Assembly: GCF_963583255.1 (NCBI RefSeq)
Contig: NC_084812.1
Span: forward strand, 23,870,959 to 23,934,958
Length of the DNA stretch: 64,000 bases
Direction: 5' to 3'
Source of the DNA: Pyrus communis
Taxonomy: Eukaryota > Streptophyta > Magnoliopsida > Rosales > Rosaceae
Shown: positions 23,401 to 35,400 of the stretch, piece after piece
Position numbering within the stretch: position 1 is the stretch's first letter
Layout: the number at the start of each line of letters is the position of its first letter
Notes under the pieces: model-generated
What the model was told of the DNA's origin: nothing
Database searches by the model: none
Seen by the model: the letters and a program-made list of their open reading frames with translations, nothing else
Position numbers and translations under genes: made by a program

Positions 23401-26400
23401 TACCATATAAAATTGCCGGTTGTCCCACCACAACCTCTGTATTTGACTCAGTTTGGACATGCCAATCAGTTTAATTTTCAAAACATTGGTCAATATATCA
23501 TTTTGAGTTTTCATTCCTACAATGATGAGTAGTGATTGTCTTATATAGTCACTCAAACTGATACTGCTTAAGATGAATACGTAATAACACATGAAACCTA
23601 TCTACTATCTAATGAATAGAATTGTAATAAGAATAATAAATTATCATTATAACTCAAAAAATTATAATGAACTATCACTATTATTCTCATTAGCGAGAGC
23701 CATCTCTAATATGGGGAAGCTTTAATTTTTTTGGTGGGGGGTGTGTTGAGGGACTTCAAAAACGGAGACAGAAAAATTGTAAAATGAAGACATGAAGCAC
23801 AATGAGCCAAGAAAGAGAACGTAAAGAGGTGCCTTGTCAACTAGATCAAATGTCAGTTTTGACAGGATAATTTCATGCAGAAACATTAACTAGAAAGGAC
23901 TCAGACAGAGACAGACAGAGCAATGGAGAGAGAGGCAAAAAGAAGACAGAAGGGCAGATTACCTTATCTTGTATCTTTGGATGTGTAACAAGGCTCACCA
24001 AAATATTATTAATCAAACCAGCTGTGGTAAGGCATCCATGAAACATAATGCCCATAAGATTCCTACATGGTTCTTCTTCCCTTGGATTAAGATGGCCATT
24101 AAGTTCCTGAAAGATTAGGTCATTTACTATTACAACTTCAGAACAAGATGGTCCATCAGACGCAAACTCCTTTCCCCAGTTTTCTGTTTCACTACGGTGA
24201 CTATGATCCTGACCAAATAGCATGCAGTTTATTTTGCACTGTCGAATAATATCTTGCGTTAAGCATTTCAGCTTTGTGCACAGAGACTGGTACTTCCAAA
24301 ATCCACGCTTCCAAACAGGAGTAACATTATAAGAAGCCCAAAGACGAGCATCCTTAGCTATCTTCATAAGGAGCTCCTCATAGATAGTTGCGTTAGACCA
24401 AGCTAAAAATGCATCTCCAAAGAGTGTGGCTCCTAGCATGGTAAAAGCCATATGTTGAGAAACCATTTTACTGTCAACACTGGCTTTCGCCATAAAAGTT
24501 TGTATCCTCTCCAAGATAGAATCCACAGCCTTTCTACGGATCACATTTTCACTCTCAAGAATTTTTCCGCTTAATTCTGTCAATAGTGCTTCCTGTCCCT
24601 TTTGCACCTGCAAATGAGAATATCATTCAGCAAACAACAATGAATGTTGCCAAATGGAATTGGGAATAATCACACAAGAAAAGTTGTGGAGTTTTTCATT
24701 CAGTCTTTGACAAACCATCATACCTGATAAACAAATATTGATAATAAATTATGTTTGGGAGATAATAAACTTCTCATATGAATATAAACAGTATGCAGAT
24801 AGTATCAATTAGCTCCCGCTTAGTTGAAGTTACTGATTCCATATGTAACATGTATAGACCAATCAATGTTCAGGAATTGGGACTACATTAGGGAAAGAAA
24901 AAAAAATCGTGCTTTCTACAAGGCAGTAACATATCTAATTTTAAAATCGTTTTAGTATGTTAGGGGAGGACTGTTATTTTACAGTTAAACTGTAGGAGAA
25001 CCAGCGGTTAGATCAACAAACTAATCGTTCTGTTACATCCATAAATTCGTTTATTTCTTTCTTTTCCTTCCCTTTGTCCTTTCCCAAGTGTTTCAAGTAA
25101 GACCTGCAGATAAGCTGATGATAATTGATAAGGCAGTCATTTTACTGCTTTCTTTTCGTTCCCTTTAACATTCCGTCAATAAAATGCCACGGAGTAATAG
25201 CACCTACGTGCAGAAACAGAAACACAGGCTTTTTTCTCTTCTGGCATTAATGTTTTACAATCTCAATGCAGACACAAAACACCGGTACAACATAGTAAGC
25301 TTCTAAGCATCACAAATACAAAAGTAAAGAAAGCAGAGAAAGAGGAGCCATAAAATGGGGCTCATACCATCTCAAAAGAAGAAGCAAAGAGGCTTGACTT
25401 TCCAAAGGCCAAATGGAATGCCCTTCCAGTCAAAGGCAATTTATCAGCAGCCTTTAGTAGCATCTCTTTGATCAGAATTGGATCCTTTATTGACACTAAT
25501 AGCTCAGTAGGACCCAACCACAACTTGACAACAGACCCGTATTTCTTGTGCAAACCGGATAGCACATCTGATCAACGCCAAACGAAAAGAGTAATCAGTT
25601 ACATTGTTCACTCTGTCATCCAAATCACAAATTCATAGTCACCAAAAAATAAATGTATTTTCTACTACTCAACCTCTTCATGTTTAGGGGAACCTAGGAA
25701 AACTCAACAAAATCAACGAAATTTGTATCGATTCTCCTTCCTTCAACTTATATTCCAAGTGTTCAACATAAATTTCAAAATTTCAACTTATATACGTAGT
25801 GCCCTACATCAATTTCAATTTTGATGAAAACCCAGAAACCTTTTTTACACATATTACTACTGCTCTACTTCAAGTTCAAAACTTTTTAGAAAACCCAAAA
25901 ACCGTGTTTGCTTATATTCCTGGAATTCTATTTCAATTTTAAATTTTGATGAAAACCCAGAAACCTTTTTTTACACATATTACTACTGTTCTACTTCAAG
26001 TTCAAAACTTTTTAGAAAACCCAAAAACTTTGTTTGCTTATATTCCTGGAATTCCACTTCAATTTTAAATTTTGATGAAAACCCAGAAACCTTTTTTACA
26101 CATATTACTACTGTTCTACTTCAAGTTCAAAACTTTTTAGAAAACCCAAAAACGTTGTTTGCTTATATTCCTGGAATCCCACTTCAATTTTAAATTTTGA
26201 TGAAAACACAGAAACAGGAACAATAAGCAAAACTTTCACTTCCATTAACATCCCAGCAACCAAACGCAGAAGTTGAGCCGAACCCAACAGCAAAGCTAAT
26301 CTACTATACATAACCAGAAAAATTCCAATAACAAAAAATGCATTAGAGATAGAGACCGGTAAAATTTTCGCGGGAAAGGAGCTTGTGGTGGCCGTAGAAG

Positions 26401-26657
26401 GAAGGGCACGGCGGGCCGGGGATGGACCTGGCCTTGACCCACAAGCAGAGCAGCTTAAAAACCCTTGCGAGCAAGAAAGCGGTGACGACGATGAGGGAAA
26501 CCCAAAGGAAGGCATTGAATTCTCTGGCGGCCAAGTCTCTGAGAAGAACTCGGCAGCAACTTTCGTCGGAATCGCAAGCTCCGGATCTCGAGAAATGGAA
26601 GAGAAGTGTGAAGAGGGTGTTTGATCCGCACGAGGAAGAAGAAGAAGTGGATGTCAT
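20411..26657 (-). CDS. Cytochrome P450, seven exons
   Basis: Membrane-anchored haem monooxygenase, 581 aa. Exons on the minus strand: 26657-26357, 25567-25368, 24607-23963, 23024-22874, 22609-22433, 21887-21718, 20512-20411 (1746 nt, phases consistent, no stop). TM anchor about 48-73, Pro hinge PGPP at 80-83. The K-helix ExxR is ESAR at 414-417. The haem-binding loop is FGSGMRACIG with Cys526. The I-helix motif, usually (A/G)Gx(D/E)T(T/S), reads GCLTT at 358-362, so the acidic residue is Leu. Six introns and the unusual I-helix argue against the common one-intron A-type families; a small plant clan such as CYP727 is a guess. The frame is open to a Met at 26813, so the N-terminus could be 52 residues longer. 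Substrate unknown. Confidence 0.9.
21947..22208. repeat. Duplicated ~90-bp unit in P450 intron 5
   Basis: Two diverged copies, about 21947-22037 and 22117-22208. They share gtcaattcatatccaa, ctaactttaaattcgc and aaaaagc-ggttcta. The offset is about 170 bp. Confidence 0.7.
25812..26216. repeat. 125-bp minisatellite in P450 intron 1
   Basis: The anchor gatgaaaacccagaaacc appears at 25823, 25948 and 26074, and as a variant at 26199, so the period is 125-126 bp. There are about three full units and a partial one. The units are nearly identical (differences such as ctgctcta/ctgttcta), so amplification is recent. It lies wholly in intron 1 (25568-26356). Confidence 0.9.
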
Positions 26658-27848
26658 TTTCTCATAGCAGAGGAGAAGAAACTGGGCAAGATCAACAGAA
26701 ATGGTGCGATCGTAATCGGAACAAGTATAAAGTATCAAGAAATACAGGGATGGAAAGTTGGGAGTTGGACTTTTCAAGCGTAGCAGATTGTGTGCCCTCC
26801 TGATTGGGTGCATTTCTATCTTCTCCGTTAGCCCACATTAATATTTTATAAGAATGTAATATTTACGTATCTTATTTTACTTGTCGCATATTTTTGATAA
26901 TTTATGTTCGTTAATTATATTCAATTCATCTGATTCGACGGTTATAAATTAAAAAGATATGTGAGAAGTAAATTATAATGCGTGGATATCAAATCTCATT
27001 TTATATTAATTTTTTATAAAAAAAATATATATATAAAATATTACTGTAACTTAATCGTGACTGGACAAATAAAATAAGACGGGAAGACAGACAATCTGCC
27101 TTTTCAAGTGCCGATATGTCTGACTTTTGTTTCAGTGTGCGCGTGTCGTTTTGTTTGGTTGTTTGGAAGCGAGAATAATGGTGCTGCAAGTGCCACGTTT
27201 GTGTACGTGTATTTTTCTTTCCCTTTTTTTATTACGAGAAAATTGAGCATTTGAACCAACATGACTGACATGATTGTTTGAAGTCTCAAAAGATGAAGCA
27301 AGAAATGCACATTGCCAAAAATTGTAGAGTTATAATCTTGGAGACAAGACTTGATTGGTTTCAACCTTCCTTATATTTATTGATTTGCTCTCTGTACTGT
27401 CTTTCAAGAGATCCGCGTCCAACATGAATTTGGCCACTCTCTAACTTTAATTTTTGTTTGACATTAGGACGGTTTGTAACTTAATTATTGTTTAACATAT
27501 ATTAAGTCTATGACATTAAAATTAAGAAAATGTAAGTTTATAAATACATGTCAGTCAACAATTAAACCAAAAAGAGATCACACTCATTTCGAATAAAAAA
27601 ATTTGATCTCGTCTTTTAATCTCACTTTATTTTTTAATACTGTCAAAATTAAGTTATTTGACGTTATTTATGTCCATACTGATATAAATTTATCAATTTT
27701 AGAGTTATAAAATGTACCAATTTAATCTCACTTTGTGTATTGTAAAATGTACCAATTTTTGTTTTTGTAAGTACCTTTTTTTTTTTTTATGTAAAATGTA
27801 TCCGATTTTTAATGTAAAACCTATTTTTCAATCTTGAATGTATACATT

Positions 27849-27891
<43 letters not shown>

Positions 27892-28880
27892 ACCAATTTT
27901 TCCATATAAAATGTACCACCATTTTTGTATAAAATGTACCAACTTTTAGTATGTAAAATGTACCGTATAAAAATTACCAATTTTTTGTATGTAAAATGTC
28001 ATTAATATAAGTAATGAAAAATCATGGGTTTTATTTCAATATAATTTATCTTAATGTATAAGTATAATTTATTTTAATATTTTCAATTCCACACAAATCA
28101 TGTATTTTATTTAAAGTCCCATTAATATAACTACAAATATCAAATTTTAATTTAAAATTATAATAACCTACATAGAAATGTATTATTATATTAATTTCAG
28201 AAACTTCAATCAAAAATTGAAAACCAACAAGGTTTCAATCAAAGAATGTTGATAAATAGGGACCACATCCAAAGTCACCCTTAAGTTTATGACAGTAAAG
28301 TTAATAAAAGGTAAGTTTTTAAATACTTGTTAGTCAACAATTGAACCACAGAGAGGCCACACTCATTTTGGGTAAAAAAAAAATTGAATTCGTCTTTTTA
28401 CCTCACATATCTTTTAAAACTATCAAAATTAGGTCATTTGACCTCATTTATGTCCACACTAATAGAAATTTAACAATTTTAGAGTTGTAAGTTTGAAAAT
28501 TTCATACCTCGTCAATAATAATGACTCATCTCTACTAGCATGATATGAAATGCCTGCACTGCCCTTTCATTTAACGTCTACATGTATATAGGGCAAACTG
28601 ACTCGATTTTTGACAATTTCAAATGATAAAGTAAGAAATCTAGCTTCAGATGGTAAAAGGCAGTTTCAAAGGACAAATCAATAAATATACCCTTCAACTT
28701 TTGCAGTATTAGTGCAATCCCAAATTGAGTTGTTTTCAATGGACGCAATTTTAAGTGACAAAACTTTAAAATTAGAGTTAAGCAGCTTGTTTTGAAAAGA
28801 AAAAGGTAGATTACCGACCGGGCCTTACTCTAAAACGTATTATTTGACTTGTAAGTTTTGAAAAGTTAAATTAAAACCTA
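26658..28880. other. Intergenic between P450 and CLPP3
   Basis: No gene. It contains a degenerate MITE at about 26840-27000 resembling the 63130-63278 element. It also contains a direct repeat pair (27502-27710 and 28281-28490) enclosing a TA microsatellite and an aaaatgtacc repeat field. Confidence 0.5.
27502..28490. repeat. 210-bp direct repeats enclosing an aaaatgtacc field
   Basis: Copy one at 27502-27710 and copy two at 28281-28490 are diverged but alignable throughout. Both include agtcaacaattgaacc-like, cacactcatttt and atttatgtccacact blocks. The 570 bp between them holds at least six exact aaaatgtacc units (about 27710-27965) and a (TA)n tract at 27851-27886. The copies do not start TG or end CA, so they are not standard LTRs. 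Confidence 0.7.
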
Positions 28881-28919
28881 ATCAAAACTTAAAACTTAAT
28901 TACCAGCCGGGGCTAATCC

Positions 28920-28946
28920 GAGCCCAGCCCATTTGGGCGCCGGCCC
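28920..28946 (+). promoter_or_regulatory. Site II-like GGGCC/AGCCCA cluster upstream of CLPP3
   Basis: The stretch agcccagcccatttgggc contains TGGGCT-type (site II) motifs in both orientations. It lies about 150-175 bp before the CLPP3 start codon. Such motifs recur in promoters of plant housekeeping and organelle-protein genes. The role here is inferred. Confidence 0.35.
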
Positions 28947-29096
28947 TTCTTAAAAAGGCGGATTTGGCAGTTGTCCTCTTTGTCGAAAAAGCTCTTTCAT
29001 TTTTCCATCCATCCCAATTTTTCCAGGAAAAAACAGAGATAAAGGAAAAAAAGCTTAGAAGCAAAGAAGAGAGAGAAAGCACACTCACAGAGAGAG

Positions 29097-29421
29097 ATGA
29101 TGACGTACGCAGCCACAGCTTCAAGGCCGCCGTGTTCTTCACAAACCCAAGTGCCCATTGCACGGATTGTGAGGGGCACTGCCCTCAACAGCAGCAGCTG
29201 CCGCAATAGTATTACCAGTTGCCGTCGGAGAAGCAATGGCTTCTGTGTAATTAAGGCCATGAAGAGCTCGTCTCCCCCAAGACTGACCTTGTCGAGCAGT
29301 TGGGATTTTCCGTCAGCTACTACTTCGGCTCCAAGGCTGCCCAGATTTGAAGAGCTCGATACCACCAACATGCTTCTCCGTCAGAGAATCATCTTTCTGG
29401 GTTCTCAGGTTTTCCCTCCCT

Positions 29422-29462
<41 letters not shown>

Positions 29463-32400
29463 GGTTTTCTTGCATCAGTATCTAATTTTTCGACATGGGG
29501 TTTGCTGCTACTTGTGAAATTTGCACTCTTTACTGTTTTTTGAAAGTTAAAAGTTCAGAATTTTGATGGGATTACTGTGTGTTTGTATTTCTTATTTACT
29601 AGAAGACTGAACTTGTATGTAAATTTGCACTTTTTTCTGTTTGTTGAAACTTGAAAGTTAGGAGTTAGAAATTTGAGGGGATTACTGTGTGTTTGTTTGT
29701 GTTTACTAACTTATGAAGAAGAAGCGTTGCTTTATTTAACTCTCTCTTCATTTTCCGCCCGTGGGCAGGTAGATGACATGACCGCGGATTTGATCATAAG
29801 CCAACTTCTATTTCTAGATGCTGAGGACCCCAAAAAGGACATTAAATTGTTTATCAATTCGCCCGGTGGTTCTGTTACTGCTGGTATGTTTTAAATATAT
29901 TCGGCATGTTTGATCCTGGCACCTCTCTTATTTCATTGCCTTTGATTCTAATATATCCCTGGTATTGGAGATAACAAGACATACAAAAAACTACATATTG
30001 TTATTACATAAGTAGGTAAATCAATTTTCAATTGTACAATTGTAACATAACTTAAAGCATTGGCATGCAAGTTAAATAGTAAATGAGAGCAGCATATCAT
30101 AACGCCAGGCTTTGGTAACAAAGCACAAAGGATTGCATATATTTACTACCTTATTTTTGCAACATAATGGATGAGGAAATGTTAAAAGGAGAGCACTGGA
30201 AGAATAAACTGCCATCAATGTAAAGGAAGTAATATATTGACTTGAGTAAGTGTGCTGCAAAACCACGAACGGTAAACTTTGATGTAATTTCTACTTACTT
30301 GTAGCTATTGATCATTACAATTATTATCTCGGATTGGGCTGTACAATGTCTGATGGCTTGGCTGGTAGCAGCAACTGTTGAAAAAACCCCGCACACTGGA
30401 CCTTGTTCTTTGATATAACCAACGGCAATAGACTAAACTAGCAAATATAGAAAACTTAGAAACACACAAGAATTATACTGGTTCGGCAGAACTTATGCCT
30501 ACATCCAGTTGTGATTTCCCTAGGTAGAGAAATCACCGCTTCTTTGATTAATAATAGAGATTACAGAACTTATGCAAACCCTAGAACTAATCTCAAACCT
30601 CTCTGCTGTTTGGCTGTTTTCTCTCTGCTGAAAATCAGCCTTGCCGCACCCTATTTATAGATATAGGGTTGGCTTACATGTCCTTTACAGATTATAATTC
30701 CTATTCTAAGTGGAATAGGAATTTAGACTTCCTTTCCAATTCCAAATAGACTTCTAGGATTTCTAATCTACATTGAATAAGGAAACTAAGATTCTTTCCT
30801 AGCCCTTTTAGGAGAAGAATTGGCGCACCCTTTCCCTAAAACAATCCTAAACAGAAAAGGACACAAATTGACGAGCCAAAAACTAACAATCTCCACCTTG
30901 GTGAGTCAAACCAAGTCTTGATCGTTTGCACCCCAGAGTATCTTTGAACCTTCTTGAAGTAGCTCTGGAAAAACTTCAAGAGTCTTCACCTTGGCAACCT
31001 CCTTCTTGCCTCATTGCACCTCAGGTGAGGAGGTGCTCCACTTTAATCAATCAACGAGATTGATCAAGTTCAAACAATGCTTGAACTTCTTGGCTGGCAC
31101 TATCTTTGTAAGGAAATCTGCGGCATTGTCATCCGTATGAACCTTTTCAATCCAAATTTCCTTAGACTCCACCCAATCTCTGATTCTGTGATATCTTGCT
31201 TCAATGTGCTTTGATCTTCCAGAAAAAACCTGATTCTTTGCCAAGTGAATGGCACTTTGACTATCACACTTAAGCTTCACACAATCTTGAGTGATTCCCA
31301 TTTGACTTACCAAGCCACTAAGCCAAATTGCTTCCTTTCCAGCTTCGGCCAATGCAATATACTCTGCCTCTGTGGTCGATAAAGCTGTAATTGGTTGCAG
31401 TAGTGCCCTCCAACTGATTGGTCCTCTTGCGCATGTAAACACATAACCAGAAGTTGACCTTCTCTTGTCCAAGTCCCCTGCATAATCGGCATCCACATAT
31501 CCTAACACCCCTGCATTTTCCTTTTGCTTCTCAAACATAATCCTTTGTCGCCAAGAACCCTTCAAATAACGCAAAATCCACTTGACTGCATCCCAATGTT
31601 GCTTTCCTGGATTTGCCATGTATCTGGAAACAACACTGATTGCTTGAGCTATGTCAGGACGTGTGCATACCATTGCATACATGAGGCAGCCCACGGCATT
31701 AGCATAAGGCACCTTCTTCATTTCTTGTTGCTCTTCCTCGGACGTAGGACACTGTTGTCCACTTAACCTGAAGTGAGCTGCCAAAGGAGTCGAAACTACC
31801 TTTGCTTCTTGCATGTTGAACTTCTCAAGAACCTTCTGAATATACTTGGCTTGTGATATCCAAATCCTTCCAGCGGTCCTATCTCTCTGAATTTCCATGC
31901 CAAGGATCTTCTGTGCGGCACCTAGATCCTTCATGTCGAACTCCTCGCTCAACATCCTTTTCAAGTCTTGAATTCTAGACTTGTCTTGACAAGCAATTAA
32001 CATGTCATCCACATATAGCAATAGCAATATGATCATCCCATCTTGGAACACATGATAGTACACACAACAGTCATACAAACACCTTCTAAAATTAATTTTC
32101 AGCATGAATGAATCAAACCTCTTGTACCACTGTCTTGGAGACTGTTTCAGGCCATACAGGGACTTCCTTAGCTGACATACTAGGTTTTCTTTCCCATATT
32201 CAACAAACCCTTCTGGTTGAGCCATGAATATCGTCTCCTCTAAATCCCCATGAAGAAACGCTGTCTTCACATCCATCTGCTCAATCTCCATGTCATGCTG
32301 AGCTGCCATTGCTAAAAGCAATCGGATAGAAGTATGCTTGACTACAGGTGAAAAGATCTCATCATAATCCACCCCTTCCTTTTGTGAGTACCCCTTAGCC

Positions 32401-35400
32401 ACGAGCCTTGCTTTGAATCTCACGGCATCTTGTTCATGTAGTCCTTCCTTTTTCCTAAATACCCACTTGCATCCAACTAGCTTTCTGTCTTTGGGTTTAG
32501 GAACCAACTCCCAAACAGAGTTCTTGTAAAGAGACTCCATTTCCTCTGTCATAGCACTTATCCAACTATCTCGCTCATCACTTGCTATAGCTTCTCGATA
32601 AGTAGTCGGATCTCCTTGACTAATGTTAAGAGCATAATTAACTTCGTTTTGGTCAAACCCAAACCTGTCAAGTTTCTTCTTGTTCCGCTTAGGTTTGTCC
32701 AGTGCTATGCATCTTTGGAATGCAGGTGGATTGTTGGGTGGAGTTTGACTCCTTTGGGATATCTGGCGGATTGGAGTACCTTCAATCTGTCCTGTTTCTT
32801 GCTCCACCTGATTCCTAACTGGTGAATGATGCTGATGCTCTTCTTCTTCCTCAAAACCATCAGATTCGGCCTCTTGCTCAATTTGCTCCACCTAAGCTTC
32901 TTCTTCATCTGAACTGATTAACGGAATCTTTGTTGCTTCAATTCCAGCATCATCCTTCTTCTCCCTACTGCTCTCGACTTTATTCAGAGGCATGGTTGTC
33001 TCATCAAAGACAACATCTCGACTGACAACCTTTTTCCTGTTGTTGAAATCCCAAAGCTTGAAACCCTTCACTCCTTTCTCAAAACCTAGGAATATGCAAT
33101 GTATAGACTTCGGTTTGAGCTTGGACCTTTCATCACTTGGAATATGTGCATAAGCACTACAGCCGAACACCCTGAGCTTGGAATAATCCACCGGCTTCTC
33201 AGACCATACCTCTTCTGCACTCTTAAAACCGAGAACTGTAGATGGTGATCTGTTAATCAAATAACTTGCATGATTAACAGCCTCTGCCCAAAAACCATCA
33301 GGCAATCCTGCATGAAATCGCATGCTCCTTTCTCTCTCCATGAGAGTTCGGTTCATCCTCTCAGCAACTCCATTTTGTTGGGGATTCTTCTTTACTGTGA
33401 AGTGCCTTATGATGCCTTCCTGCTTGCAGTAATCGGTGAACTCATTACTTGTATATTCACCTCCATTGTCACTTCTCAGATACTTGATCTTTCTTCCAGT
33501 TTGATTCTCGGTTTCTGTTTTCCATTCCTTGAACTTTGCAAAAACCTCGGATTTCTGCTTCATGAAATAAATCCAAACCTTCCTAGAAAAATCATCCATG
33601 AAAGTAAAAAAATACCTGGCTCCACCATTTGATTTAGTTGGAGCAGGACCCCAAACATCTGAGTGAATATAGCTGAGTTGCTCCTTACTTCGGCTATCTG
33701 CACTGCTACTTGCGAATGATACCTTTCTTTGCTTCCCAAGAACACAGTATTCACAAAAGTCCAGTTTGCAAGCTGACACGCCTTCCAACAGGCCTTGCTT
33801 GTGTAATTCTTGCAATCCCTTCTGGCTTATGTGCCCGAGCCTATGATGCCATAGTTCAGTCTTGTCTTCTATACTTTGATTTACAGAAACAGCTGCTCCC
33901 CCGACTATAGTGGTCCCAATTAACTTGTACAACTTATTGGGTTGTAGGTCACCCCGCATTACCACTAGCAATCCTTTGGTTACCCTGAGTCTTCCTTTTT
34001 TAGACTTGTACCCATAACCGGCCTCATCTAAAGTACCCAAGGAAATCAAATTCTTTCTTAGTCTAGGGACATACCTGACGTTCCCTAAAGCTCGTATCAT
34101 CCCATCGAACATTCAGATTCGAACAGTGCCGATTCCTCTTACAGGACATGAAGAATCATCCCCCATTAAGACTTCCCCGCTGCTGACTCCTTTGAAAGTA
34201 TCGAACCATTCTTTTACTGCACACATATGAAACGTGCATCCAGTATCCAAAATCCAATTGAAAGCCTTGGAGCCCGATGTTACCGAAAGAAGTTCCTCGT
34301 CACTCTCATGTTCGGTGACTGCACTAGCGGAACCTGAGCTTCCTTCCATCTTGGCTTTCTTTTCTTTCCAAATCTTGCAGTTCCTCTTCCAATGATCGGC
34401 TGAACCACATTCGAAGCAACCTTCCTTCTTTTCCTTTTTCTTCTTGGATTTTGAAGAGAAAAAAATTGAAGAGAAAAAAAATGAAAGAGAGTTGAGAAGT
34501 AGAGATAACTATCTGTGTCATTGTTGATATTCTTTAAAGCCTATGGAATCACTAAACTTTCAGAATGCAGACACAAAGTAATTGCATTATGTTCCTTTGA
34601 TTTTAGAGTTTTCTACAAGAAAAAAGTGTTTAGATTTCTTTTTCCCATCCTACGTGTAAAAATATTTTGAGTTTTTTCCTACTAGAAAAGTGTTTCAACT
34701 GTTTCTCCTAAGTTTTCTGCCATATATGGTGCCTTTGGATATGAGCAATGTCTATGGCTTATATGAAAAAGTCATTACCAAAAAAATATCGTTCGTATAA
34801 TTTTATTATAAATATATTTTGTGTGCCTTGTGAAGATAAGTTTTGACTTTTTGATCCGATTGTCCATTTCTTTTTATTGATTTTCTTTTCTTCTGCTTTG
34901 GATATGAGAGCGTAGTTAAAACAATACACCATTGATTTCTATTGACATGTAACAATAACAACTTGATAATTAAAAGTAGGGTATGAATTGACCAGCCCCT
35001 AGTGTTGTTTATTTATAAAATCTGTCAATTTCTAATTATGTGTTGAATCCAAGCAATTGCATATTTCATAATCTTTTTGTCTAATTTAATTGAGGAAGCT
35101 CAAGGGTGTGTGCGCATGGTCATTGATTATGCAAAACGATTTAACCACCACACTTTATAACTAGGATTTGCATCAAATTTTTTTTTTCTTGATTTTTTTT
35201 TTTTTTTTAATATTCGAGTCAGTAGTATGTAGAAGCTATGATATCTTTTATATTAAATACTCATTTTGAGTAACCTCAAGGATATATATCATGCATACTC
35301 TTTAGTTTCTACAAAAACACTTCAATAGCACCTACCACGGATGGTGGATAGTTTGTGCAATGGAATCGATATATCCATATATTATTTTGAACTTTTAGTC

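Larger units (their letters stand above)
30376..34521 (-). mobile_element. Antisense, 5'-truncated Ty1/copia element in CLPP3 intron 2
   Basis: Read on the minus strand it runs from the gag zinc knuckle through protease, integrase, reverse transcriptase and RNase H to the 3' LTR. The 5' LTR and most of gag are absent: coding similarity stops near 34450 and no second LTR is seen before exon 3. Two in-frame stops (TGA at 34113-34115, TAG at 32892-32894) break the polyprotein. The sequence beside the 3' LTR, GCAAC at 30371-30375, would be the target duplication, but no partner is found at the truncated end. Confidence 0.93.

Noticed and set aside
29673..29894. ORF running through CLPP3 intron 1 into exon 2
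   Set aside because: The upstream part is intronic; a good AG acceptor at 29767-29768 defines exon 2.
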